Program-made: the position numbers and the translations under genes
The notes under the pieces: generated by a model
The model's database searches: none
Seen by the model: the letters and a program-made list of their open reading frames with translations, nothing else
What the model was told of the DNA's origin: nothing
Source of the DNA: Linnemannia elongata
Taxonomy: Eukaryota > Mortierellomycota > Mortierellomycetes > Mortierellales > Mortierellaceae
NCBI GenBank assembly: GCA_036320915.1
Contig: JAXBDG010000013.1
Location: 1,054,001-1,118,000 of the forward strand
Direction of reading: 5' to 3'
DNA: 64,000 bases
Part shown: one piece after another, positions 21,954-32,825 of the stretch
How positions within the stretch are numbered: position 1 is the stretch's first letter
How the letters are laid out: every line of letters starts with the position of its first letter

Positions 21954-22796
21954 ATGAAGTCCATTTCCACTTTGTCCCTGGCACTCATCGCCACCCTCGC
22001 TCTCAGCACCATCCACCCAACAACCGCCGCCGCACTCCCTCAACCTCTCAACTCATCCACCAACAACGACAACACAACAATCTCAACCGCCGCCACCGCA
22101 TCCCGTGCAGGCTTCTTTGAATCCCTTCAATCCCCCTCCCCCTCAACCCCCACCACCAGCAACCACGCAACCTCAGCCTCAAATCCTCTCACCACAAAAT
22201 TCATAATCCCTAACGAAACCGGTCCATCCAGCTGGAGTTGCAGCTACATGGCCCAATCCATCACCTCAACCTCTCAGGGAACATCAATCGCCATCGGCAA
22301 GAAATCTCACAGAAAACAATTCTCCTGTGGAGAACTGATCTCGCGTGAGACAAACCTCGACTATGGCCGTTACTCGGTCGATATGATCTCGACAAACACA
22401 AAGGGCCACGTTTCAGGCTTCTTCCTCATCGCCCCGGACGGCGCATCAGAGATCGATATCGAGTTGACGGGTCTGGATTCAACAGTCGTGTGGATTAATG
22501 TCTGGAAAAATGGAACCCAACATTCTATCAAGATTCCACTGGGCTTTGATGCATCCAAGGGTTGGCACACTTATACGATCGAGTGGCGGAAGGGGTATTT
22601 GGCCTGGTATGTCGACAACAAGCTGGTCCACAAACGATCCGATGTCGCTACACTGGACCCGCGCAAGAACTTGTACAAGCTGGTGTTGAACTCTTGGACA
22701 AATCAGGGCAATGACCAGTGGGCTGGTCGCTTCTCTTTGCCCTCTGGAGGAAAGGAGGTCAAGACCCAGTTCCGCAACCTTCGTTACAGTCCTTAG
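21954..22796 (+). CDS. Secreted GH16 family glucanase/transglycosylase, copy 2
   Basis: Single exon, 280 residues. The start at 21954 (AAAATGAAG) gives a typical signal peptide (MKSISTLSLALIATLALS); the frame is open upstream but without an ATG. A Ser/Thr/Asn-rich segment (about 30-85) precedes the GH16 domain. The catalytic motif SEIDIELTG gives E166, D168 and E170. The sequence is clearly homologous to copy 1 throughout (FSCGELISRETNLDYGRYS; KLVLNSWT; FRNLRYSP). It has no GPI-like tail, so it is probably a soluble wall enzyme acting on beta-glucan. It lacks the intron of copy 1. Confidence 0.92.
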   Translation: MKSISTLSLALIATLALSTIHPTTAAALPQPLNSSTNNDNTTISTAATASRAGFFESLQSPSPSTPTTSNHATSASNPLTTKFIIPNETGPSSWSCSYMAQSITSTSQGTSIAIGKKSHRKQFSCGELISRETNLDYGRYSVDMISTNTKGHVSGFFLIAPDGASEIDIELTGLDSTVVWINVWKNGTQHSIKIPLGFDASKGWHTYTIEWRKGYLAWYVDNKLVHKRSDVATLDPRKNLYKLVLNSWTNQGNDQWAGRFSLPSGGKEVKTQFRNLRYSP

Positions 22797-23316
22797 AAAG
22801 TCCCTTCATTATTATGTACCTACTAGTCACCTTTGTAAATATGTCTTTCAATACACCCTTAACTAAACTTACAGCCTTTACTTTTGGTTTATGTTTTTTA
22901 TTGGACTTTGTTTGGTTAGCAAAAGAGCAGTGAAGTAAATTGAGGGTCATGAATAAATGGATGGGATAGTAAAAGCACAGGAGAAGTAATAACGCGTCTG
23001 AGAGAATAAGAATGGAAGAAAAGAACAATGAGCTTACAAGGCAACAATACTAATGAAAAATGATGAAAGGAAGTAATAAAACAGCAAGAGAAAAAATACG
23101 AGAATGGGCGAGGAGCTATGAATGTGGGGAGAGGAGTGGGATAGGGATATAATGGTTTGAATATGTACAAAAACAGGCAAGTCGATAGGGACCTGAGGAA
23201 AAGAAATAGCGGACAGTACGGCGGTTTCCAATGGTTTGTTTGATGCAGGAAGTGTAGGAGGACAATCGAGGCCAAAGAGCTCCCAATTAACACCTTAACG
23301 CAGCAGGACACCACGT
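22797..23316. other. Convergent 3' spacer between GH16 copy 2 and STS1
   Basis: Nothing coding seen. AT-rich, consistent with two facing 3'UTRs. Confidence 0.5.
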
Positions 23317-24719
23317 CTATCGTCTAGTGTGAAATCCAAGACCGACATTGCGTCCAAGTGCCTGTGGTTGCTGCTGCGACTGTTGATGTTGGTGCTGCAG
23401 CTGCTGTGTATGGTGTTGACCCTGATATGGGGATCCCGCCCCGTCCGAAGAGTTGTTACCATTACTGCCGTTGTTGGTATGGTTGTTGCCGTTGCTTCCA
23501 TGGTTGTGATTTGAATTTACCCCGCCGTAGCTTGGGCGTGGACTTCCAGAAGACAAGGCGCCCGAGAAGCTCGACGCGGGTGTATGAATGCCAATGATCC
23601 ATCCCAGCTTAGTCTTGAACTCTTCAATTGCTGAAGAAAACATGCCCTGAGATGTGTTATTGTGTTGCTCCAAGCTAATAGAGTCAATCAAAACAAACAA
23701 GATTAGTTAGCAAAAAGTTATTTTCGTCCACCACTAACACAGGTTGAGATTATGCGTGTAATCCATGACTCCACAAGCCTGATGATTGAGCTTACTTTTT
23801 GGCCCATTCCTGGACAGTCATCTGGCCATAGATCTTGCCTTCCTCCAGTTTGCTGCTGGCATCCTGAATGGCCTTGATCCAGAAGTCTGCAAGGGACTTG
23901 TACAGGTTTGATTTGTGCTCGTTGTTGGCGGGGTTGTCCCAATTTGGCAGACGATGGCAGAATTCTGTGGCGATATGAAGGAATGAGAACGATGTGGTCG
24001 GGAACTCTGGAGGTGATGTGAAATGGTTGGTATAGTCTACGAGATTCTCCTATAATGCAAGAACAAAAGGAATACAAGGTTAGAAACAACGGTTATGTTT
24101 GCGTAAGGGTGTGTTCGTTTGTTTGCTTTCGTAGGTGGAGCGGACTTCTTTTTTTTTTTTTTTCTGTTTAGCTCACAATTAGCATTTTGGTTTGCCGGCT
24201 GCGTAAGCTAAGATTGCGTAGTCCCTCTACCTTTTCTGCCCCCATATCCATCATATCCATCATGCATGAACACAAATGCACACTCCAAAAGAAACACATG
24301 AAGGGCATTAATTGCTCTGCTTTTACTTACAACAAGCTCGTCCAAGGCAGGCTTCACTCTGTTGAACGAATAGTCATCGTAGCTAGGGCCCCACTTCGTG
24401 TAGGGGAAGGACTCCTGCATCTTTGTCTCAAGGGCGGCAAGATAGGGTTGCACAGAGGCAATGGTGGGACGGGGGACAAGGTTGCTAATGTCTTCTGCGA
24501 GAGACGGGTGACTATCGACAAGAGTGTTGACAAGGTTTATCAACTGTGCATTGGTAAGAGTACCTAAGTAGCAAAGAACAAAAGGCGGAAAGATATGACG
24601 TGAGTCGGACAATTCACTAGAAAACCCGTAGCATTCAAAGTAAACGAAGAAAAAAAAAAGGCGGAGCAGATCGCAATTCACTCCAGTGAGTGCATTACTC
24701 CCGTCGCCTGTTTGGAGAG

Positions 24720-24752
<33 letters not shown>

Positions 24753-25025
24753 AAACGAGAGACGTTTCCAGTCGCACGGAGGAAGGACCCAGGAATACTA
24801 CTGGGCTAAAAAAAGCTAGAAAAGAAACTCATGGACCTTACCAATCAACTTTGAGACAGTCTTTTGCTTCGACACCCGTTGAATGGTGGTACGGACACGC
24901 TTGACCTTGGCCTGATCACTGTTGCTGTCGCTGTTGTTCTCTGAGGGCGAAGGAGGACCAGACGAGGGCATGGGGCTGTCGATGTCCTCGCTCGGCTTGC
25001 GTTTAAGCGTCGCTGGTGAATCCAT
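23317..25025 (-). CDS. STS1: STS1/Cut8, nuclear proteasome tethering factor
   Basis: Four exons: 24842-25025, 24331-24563, 23796-24049, 23317-23674 (342 residues). Sts1/Cut8 anchors the 26S proteasome in the nucleus. The N-terminus has basic nuclear-signal-like clusters (LKRKPSED at 7-14 and KVKRVR) and a Ser/Pro/Asp-rich region. The conserved helical bundle runs from LTNAQLINLVNTLV through FPYTKWGPSYDDYSFNRVKPALDELV to NPANNEHKSNLYKSLADFWI. The C-terminal 70 residues are Asn/His then Gln-rich. Intron 1 contains a (GT)n microsatellite. It lies between two secreted-protein loci but has no functional link to them. Confidence 0.93.
24726..24752. repeat. (GT)n microsatellite
   Basis: About 13 GT units in STS1 intron 1. 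Confidence 0.9.
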
Positions 25026-26751
25026 ATGAAAGGAAAGGTCGAATGGGCGACAGAGCGAGAAGGAGGGAGAGGGAGAAGGAAGAAAGGAGTAGGATGGGAT
25101 AGGAGAGGTGGGGGCACCAAGGTAAGGTAAGGCAAGGGCGGGGTAAGAGGCAAGAGAGAAGGAAAGAAGACAAAAAATAAACGTTGGGTTAGTGTGGACG
25201 CCTGTGTTGTATTTGTGTAGTAGCAGTGATAACACATAAGTGTCGGAGAGAATAAAGGGGTGTTTGTTCACTTACAGCGAGGAGTGTCCATGGTATGGTG
25301 AGGGTTACCGAGGTGGCGCTGGAGAGGCAGACGGGGCTGGGCAAGGGAGCCGTTGAATTGGTGCGGGTGTTGGAACGCAGAGGGCGAGTGGGCGTGAGGG
25401 ATTGCAAAGCATGGACTGTCACCCATTGATGAGGAGTGGAAAGGGTTTAGAGGTTGGAAAGGGGGAGTTGTTGAGCAGAGAAGGGGAAGGGTTGAGGGAG
25501 AACGAGAGGCGAGAGGCGAGAGAGAGAAGAGAGAGAAGAAAGAGAAGAGAGAGAAGAGAGAGAAGAAAGTGAAGAAAGAGAAGAAAGAGAAGAAAGAGAA
25601 AGGACAGGGAGAGAGGAGAAAGGGACAAGGAGGAGGAAGAGAGACCTGCGTGTGTGTGTAAGTGCGTACGTGAGGGAGTGCGTGTGTCAGTGATGAGTTT
25701 GATGAGGGTAAGAAAGGGAAAAGGGAACAAAAAGGCGAGGCAAAGAAAGAGAGAAGAAACGAGACTCAAATGAATAAGAAAAAATAAAGGCGACTGGAAG
25801 GATGATGGGTGGGTGGACGGATGGGCTGGGTGGACTTGTTGCTTGTGCGATCGAATTGTTATCCCATCATGTGATGTAATCGAGTCTCTCCGCATTCTTT
25901 CAAGCATTAGACTTTTCTTCGGTGACGAGCACCCCGGCCTTGACTGATCAAAAGTGAAGCACAGACAAGAGTTGGCCTGTGCGCCATCAAATTCATTTTC
26001 ATGCATAATGAGAAAAAAAATAGCAACAGCACATAATCGGGAACCATGGTGCAAAGTTAATGCAGTCTATCGATCCGATCCTGGTTGGTCCTTGTATCGC
26101 GTAAGAAAATGAGAAAAGACAACGACGTTCTTCTATTGTTCGATCCCCTCCTTGGACAATCAGTCTGCTGTCATGCCCTCGTTCCTTCTCTTGTTCCCTT
26201 TCTGGCCCTTTTCGAGATCGAAAGTAAAAAGGAGGTGTGGGGTGACAGGTAGATTCTGTTCACACTCGACAAAAATGCTCACACTCTTGCTCGTGCATCG
26301 ATACACAAGTGGGGTGGGGTATGGATGGTATGTGGTGTATATGAATATATGCACACGACTTTTTTTGTTGTTGTTGTCTCTTTGGAAGATCCATGGACTG
26401 TCCGAGAGGCAGATGAAAGATATGGAGATGACAACTCCAAGGTCAAAAGAGAATTCTGGTCAGACCACCTCGCCTTTCGTTCAATCGAACACTTCTAGAT
26501 GCATACCACCTCACTACTCATAGTTCAGACATTCCCTACTTTCTCTTTTCTTATATATGTTATCCATTCTCGCTCTTTTTCTTTTCTTTTCTTTTCTACT
26601 CTTTCACCTCTACCCTCACGCTTGTCTTTGTCATCACACTCATAACATCTACACCACCTCTCCTCCTCACCTCGCGAAGTTCTTATTGCCACTCTCACTC
26701 CTACTCACTCAATATCCAGCTTCTATACCCTTCACTAAGTGAAACTGCACA
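25026..26751. other. Divergent promoter region of STS1 and the CotH gene
   Basis: No gene seen. 25030-25800 is GA-rich on the + strand (pyrimidine-rich in the STS1 sense) with a degenerate GAGAGAAGAAA repeat at about 25500-25600. 26530-26750 is pyrimidine-rich in the CotH sense. Confidence 0.6.
25500..25600. repeat. Degenerate GA-rich minisatellite
   Basis: Imperfect tandem units of gagagaagaaa type, upstream of STS1. Confidence 0.75.
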
Positions 26752-28884
26752 ATGGTTCGCCTCCTTCTCGGATTGACTGCCTGCGCCGCCATGGCTATGG
26801 CCGATGGTAAGAACGAAAAGAATCAATACATTTCTCCGTCGTCCTTTCCTTTCAGAGGAGATGCTCATTCTGCCTTGGCGACTGACCCCGTGTTTGCTCC
26901 ATTCCATTTACCTACAGTGACATTCAATGTTGTCGGTCTGCGCGAGGATGCCGGAGACTCGTTCGGTGTCATGGTCAACGGCAAGCTTACAAAACTCACC
27001 ACTACCAAGGACACCTACCCCCTCTGGTCCGCCAATGTCGCTGGTGTCGATGCACCCCTATCCTACAAGTATGTCCAACTGGAGAAGAGCGGTAAAGTCG
27101 GCAAGCAAGAGAAGGAAGAACGCAAGTTGCCCCAGGGTGCCGTCCATACCCCCAACGAGTTCTTTGATCGCTCTCACACCCTGCACAACCTGCCTCCCCT
27201 TCCTCAGGTCTATGATAACAAGTTGGAGCAGAACTCGCCCTTCTTCAGAGAAGGGTTTATCGGAAACATCTTTGTCGAAGGCGATCCTGCCAAGATCAAG
27301 TACCTCAACAAGGGTGGAAGTGACTTCCACCCTGATCCCATCAAAGTCCAGGTCCAGTACATTGGGTAAGTTCCTGCTATTGATTATATCCAGTACGGAA
27401 AATCAAACAAACAGCAGCAAGAAAAAAAATCCCCCCACGCGACGCTCCTTTCTAATCGCCTTTGTTTTTTATTACCACTCCTCAGCGCGAATGAGAACAT
27501 CAAGATTAGCAATGTCACCTTCAACCTCTCTGGCGCGTCTGCTCGCGAGTATGCCAAGCTCGCCTACCAGTTCAAGTTCCCCAAGAAGAACCGCCTCCTT
27601 GATCTCGCCACGCTCAAGCTGCGCAGCGAAGAGACAGACGCCACCATGATGCGAGAGAAGCTCTACGTTGACATTCTAAACTCCCTCGGCGTCCCCGCCC
27701 AGCAGGCTGCTTATGTCCGCCTCTTCCTCAACAACCAGCCCATCGGTCTCTATGTTGCCATGGAGGAGATGAAGAAGCACTGGATCAAGAAGGTCCTCCA
27801 CCCGAACGTTAAGAAGGTCAAGGCCGGTGCCCTCTGGAAGATGAACTCTTGCTGCGGACACGAAGGCAACCTTGAGTGGCTCGGACCCACCACCAAGAGC
27901 TACGTCGTGGGCGACATCTACAAGAACATTCTGCCCGGAAAGAATCCCAAGGACGATTTGATGGCGGACTTGATTACCTTTATGAAGGATCTCAAGGACT
28001 TTGATCCCAAGAAGGTCAAGGACCCCATTGCCTACTGGGAGGAGAGAATGGACCTAGATGTGTTCCTGAGGAGCATGGCGATGGAGCACCTTGCCGGAGC
28101 CTGGGATGCCTACTGGAAGTCTGGCTCGAACTATCAGATCTATCACGACCCCATCACCAACAAGTGGATCTGGCTTCCTACTGACTTTGACGACACCTTT
28201 GGCACATCTTTCGAGGGCAAGGTCGAGTCCTACCGCGCGATTCCCAAGAAGAACGAGAACGGCTTCGAGTCCCCTCTGGCCCAGAAGCTGATCATCGAGA
28301 CCCCTCAGATCAACGCTCGCTTTGAGCAGATCCTCAAGGAAACTGTCAACACTGTCTTCAAGCCCGAGGCCCTCACCCCCCGTATTGAGGCTTACAAGAA
28401 GATGATCCAGGAGGATGTCGCCTGGGACCGTGCCCAGCCCCGAGTCTCCAAGGGCAAGAGCGAGAAGTTCACCATCGAGGACTTGCATAAGGGTATCAAG
28501 ATGGGTACCCAGGACAACTGGGGTTTGATGAACTGGATTGAGAAGCGCACTGACGAGGTCCAGAAGAGTCTCAACTTTAAAGTCCAGGCCGGTACTGCCA
28601 GCAAGGCTGCCTTCCATAAAATGACCACGCTCAACTCTCCCTTTACCGACGTTGTTGCCAAGCAGGCGACCACAATCTCCCAGGCTGGAGTACCCGGTGC
28701 TGGAAGTGACGTTAAGGATGCAGCCTCTGCCGGTGCTGTCCCCAAGAAGGATGGTTCCTCTACGACTTCGTCAACCAGTGGTGTTGCTCAGAAGGACACC
28801 AAGGCCGTTAGCGCTGCCCAGTCCTTGAAGAGCCAATGGACTGTTCTCGGAGGCTTGGCCGTTGCCGTCTTCTTTGCCCTTTGA
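26752..28884 (+). CDS. CotH-family surface protein (CotH kinase fold)
   Basis: Three exons: 26752-26806, 26918-27365, 27486-28884 (633 residues). The signal peptide is MVRLLLGLTACAAMAMA. An N-terminal beta-rich region (VTFNVVGLRED) follows, then the CotH domain with LRSEETDATMMREKLYVDILNSLGVPAQQAAYVRLFLNNQPIG split over motifs typical of the family, an NYQIYHDP segment, and an acidic cluster WLPTDFDDTFG (D401, D403, D404) that matches the metal/ATP-site acidic motif of CotH kinases. A Ser/Thr/Ala-rich stalk and hydrophobic end (WTVLGGLAVAVFFAL) look like a GPI signal. CotH proteins in Mucorales are cell-surface adhesins/invasins; here a surface role is inferred. Intron 1 (111 nt) is in frame and stop-free, so a retained form would still be open. 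Confidence 0.92.
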
Positions 28885-29734
28885 AAAAATTAGTGAACAA
28901 CAACAATAACAGATAGCAATACCATAGAAGCTAACCTTGCCACCATTCTCTTTTCAGACACCTGTAAATAAATCCCTTCGTCGTGGCAATAATACACTAT
29001 CCCTTGTCTTTCTTTTTTTAGCTATTCATGTTCAATGGTGCAACCAGCTTTTCATGTTCAATGGTGCAACCATGGCCAAAACGCATTTGAACGCCCAAGT
29101 TGGCAACACAAGAAATGTATGAAGCGGTGGAAGAAAGAGAAAAAGATAGAAAGCAATGTTTTCTATCAGAGTCATCTTTGAGCAGAACACAAAATAACAA
29201 GGGAAACAATAACATAAACACAAGAGCAGAAAGAAGAAAGAAAGGCACAGTGAGGGATGAGCAAGGAACGATTCCAGATTCTAAAATGGACGTGCACGAT
29301 GTTTGTGTTCTTACCGGCCTGAATGGCAATCAATCGATGGTACTCTTCCCTTCGCGTCCTTTACTCCCGCACCATGTACCTCTTGGTATCACACACATAA
29401 CTGACCGTTTGTGTCAATCCGTCGCCTTCGTTTATTACGATTGTCGTTGCAAACCTGCATTCGTCGTCTCACAGTTGTCAGGCATCCTTTCCCACTCTCC
29501 CTCCCCTTTCTTTCCTCTCTCTTTTTTTCACGCCTGACACTCTTCCTGTCTGTTGTCATTGCCTGACCATCGTCCACTTATCCCTCCCTCTAGTCTTCTC
29601 TTTTCCCTTGCCTTTCTTCTCCATCACCATCCCCTCATTCTCACCGCCACCATTTATTTCAATACCTCCTCCCTTGTCAACACGCATATCTCACTCCTCA
29701 GATAATCTTCAATCAATATCATTACACAATTCCT
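28885..29734. other. Spacer between CotH gene and DUF202 gene
   Basis: No gene seen. It contains a possible poly(A) signal (AATAAA, 28970s), a 26-bp-period direct repeat, and pyrimidine-rich leader sequence from about 29480. Confidence 0.6.
29025..29072. repeat. Two-copy direct repeat, 22 bp units, 26-bp period
   Basis: TTCATGTTCAATGGTGCAAC plus CA occurs at 29025-29046 and again at 29051-29072, separated by GCTT. Confidence 0.9.
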
Positions 29735-32484
29735 ATGCGCATCACTCCCGACCCATTCGGGTCCCCATCGACTAAGCGCACCACTCCATCATCCTCCGAC
29801 ACCTCCCTCAACACCCTCGCCAATGGTATAGCTCCCTCTCAAACCTCCGCTTTCTCATTTCCTTTCGTCTTTGCGAATTGAATCGAAAACTAATGTTCTC
29901 ATCGACATTTTTTGAACCTGGCTTACTTGTAGCAACTTCGCCTAGACCCCCAAGAACGATCAACCCTGCAGTGAAAGTGGCAAGGCCAGTGTCCTCACTT
30001 CAATTGCAATCTCAACTACTCTCTGACTCGACAGAAGAAGGTACAGAAGCAGCAACAGCACCACCAACAGGAACGGGAAATGTAGATCAGGCTGTAAAAG
30101 TAGAGTCTTGCTCTCTTTCAATCTCGCCTGCTGCCTCTCTACTGGAGACTCCTACATCACGAACACCAAAAGCTGACAACAACAAAAATAACAACTATAA
30201 TGGCAATCAGCTCCCACTGATGGTCGACACGTTGCAAAAGACCCCTCTTTGGCGCTCCCAATCCAGCCACGCACTCTTCAGTCCCAACCAACTCCAGGGG
30301 GTCGTCATCGAGTCCTTGAAAACACCTGTCTACACCAAATTCCCACATCATCAACTGTCTTCTTCCCAACGTTTTGGCATTGGCGCTTCGTCATCCGGTC
30401 CGAACGATATTAACACCCATGGTGAACTGGTATTTGAACCAAACTCGCCAGATCAGAAGGGTATCCCTTGGATGCTTTACCGCCAACGATCGCAATCCAC
30501 AGGCGCTATTTCTACATCGGGTTCGTCGATGAGATCGGGTGCTGAGAAGGTGGCGGGTGCGGCAGCGAGTATGATTGCTTCGGCGTTTGAGAGTCACGTT
30601 CGGTCGGTGTCTGGATCTCAGGAGCGACAACAGCAGCACTACCAGCAGCAGCAGCAAGTGTTGCAGTCGGCTGGATCGATGGGTGCACTCTTCAATCAGT
30701 CCTTCCCTATACCAGCGTCAGCGCCATTGGGCAAGAAGGACGTCGCGGTCGAGATGGACTCTGTTGCGAAAGATGGAGAAGACATCAGGACTGAGCAGCC
30801 CAACGCGCCATTGTCAGAGTCCAACACTACCCACCAGGCGTCTTCGAGACCAATCCTCTTACGATCTTCGACTCCAGTGTCGACCATATCCTCTGGGCTC
30901 GCTGTACCCCTTACCACTGCCACAGGAGGAGGGCCTTGGTCGGATGAGGAAGATCAACCCTCATCAGTGTCCACAGATACGGAATTGGAGGTGGATGACC
31001 AAGCTGGAAGCCTGCATGTCCATCGACCTACGCGTCGTACCAATAGCAGTCGCACTGGTGGTAAGAGTCATTACTCGGCTTATCGACGACGTATCCAGAA
31101 CATCAGTCAATTGCAGCACCTTCAATTCGACCAGCAGCAAGGAAATCAGCTACAAGAAATCCAGCAACCACAAGAAGGTCAGCAGCAGCATGAGCGGGAA
31201 CAGAGCAGCTTGTACGACTGTAGCCACCCTGACGTTGATGACTCGACGTCCTCAATCCTGGCCGTCAGCACCGCAAGTCTGGCGACCGCGAAACGAAACA
31301 CTCAAGAGATGGACGGTACACACTCTATGCACTTTTTAAACCGCCACCTCCAACGCGTCCAACAACAAGCCAATGGAGGTAATGGAAGACGACCAGCAGG
31401 GCATGCAATGGACGCCAGTAGCCCCTCGATCTTTTCCAACGCGACCCTTTCCCCTGCCTCGTGTACCACCACAACATCGATCCATTCTGCCATGACCGCT
31501 GGGTCTGAGACGTCCTCGTATGCTTCAAGCACCACCTCGAGCTTCTCTGCCATTACGGGGACGACATCTTCTTCTGTCTATGCTCTGTCGTCCTCGGACC
31601 CGTCCGAGATGTCCATCTCTCGTACCACGACTGCCATCTCACAGACGTCGACACTTTGTGGAAATACGGCTGTTACTTCTTCGAACAACAAGACTCCACT
31701 CCGCGCGCGAGGCATGCGTCGATTCATCCGCTGGACCCACCTTGACGTATCTTTCCGCCCATTTTCATCCTCAACTCCAGAACACTCTGAAAAATCGGGA
31801 GTCAACCAGGACGCAAACTCCACTGCTCCACGTCGCCTAACACTCCAAAAACTTTCCAGTCGCGAAACCCGGTTCTTCGGCAAAGGCCAACCCACCTCTA
31901 CCACCACCACAGCTCCTCACGGTCCACCTCGCAGGAACGGCAAAAAGGGTCCCAAACGACCCGACGCAAAAGCCTTCTTCTCCAACGAACGCACTTACAT
32001 GCACTGGATAAAATTTGGGCTCCTCCTCGGTTCCATGGCCCTCACCCTGTTGAGCTTTGGAAAGTCCGTGGGTATGCAAGTGGGGCTGTTTTTGGTCCTG
32101 GTGGCCATGTCAACGTTGGTATATGCGACGACGATTTTCCATTTGAGGGATCGATGGATGAAGCAATTTAGGTTGGATGTGTTGTACTATGATCGCGTGG
32201 GGCCTTCGATTCTGTTTATGGCGCTATTTGTCGCCTTTGCCACCAATGTTGCCCGTAAGTTAAACTTTTTTTTTTTTGTTTGAATTTTTTCTCTACTTCT
32301 CTCCTTGCTGTGCTGTGTGTGTCGTGTTAGAACTGAAGGGTTGCAAAAGGACTAACAAATTGCTGCTTTCTCTCTCACTTGACTTTGTGTACTAGTAACG
32401 GTGTTCAAGTTGATGAGTGAGGATGGCAGCGACGACGGCCTCAACTTTTATAATGGCCACCAAGAAGGACCATTGGATATCTAA
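29735..32484 (+). CDS. Long disordered protein with C-terminal VTC1-like DUF202 membrane domain
   Basis: Three exons: 29735-29825, 29933-32254, 32396-32484 (833 residues). About 700 residues are Ser/Thr/Gln-rich with no recognised fold. At about 711-812 comes a DUF202/VTC1 domain: FFSNERTYMHWIKFGLLLGSM, then two more hydrophobic helices (VGMQVGLFLVLVAMSTLVYA and ILFMALFVAFATNVALTVF), three in all. VTC subunits form the vacuolar polyphosphate polymerase; Vtc1 is about 130 residues and Vtc2-4 carry SPX and tunnel domains. No SPX or tunnel domain is visible here. A role in polyphosphate or membrane transport is inferred only from the C-terminus. The first exon was chosen from ATGCGCATCACTCCC and the G|CA splice frame. 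Confidence 0.85.
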
Positions 32485-32825
32485 TCATTCTCCTCTCCTT
32501 CCCTCGCGTCCAGAAACCAATTGAACAACAATGAACAAATGAATAGCATCGCATGAAATAAACAACCACTGCCACGATGCAGACCAAGGTCTTGTTTTGT
32601 TATGTGAAAGAAGGAAAAAAATTCGCTTTTTTTTTGTACAGTTTTTCTTTTTGCTTGCAAAAAGGTTGTTGAACAGACATACAGAAAACTAGCATGCAAA
32701 TCCAACAGGGGTATCGGTAAGGAAAAAAGGAAAGAAAAACTAAACAAAAACAAGGAAGAAAGAATGTCTACAAAGAAAGCTGATACAATAAAAACACTAT
32801 GATAAAGAAACTAGCTGACGTTCCA
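32485..32825. other. Convergent 3' spacer
   Basis: AT-rich, with AATAAA at about 32556. No gene. Confidence 0.5.

Noticed and set aside
24208..24777. 189-residue minus-strand open frame
   Set aside because: STS1 exon 2 flanked by intron sequence, including the (GT)n microsatellite read as Thr-His repeats.
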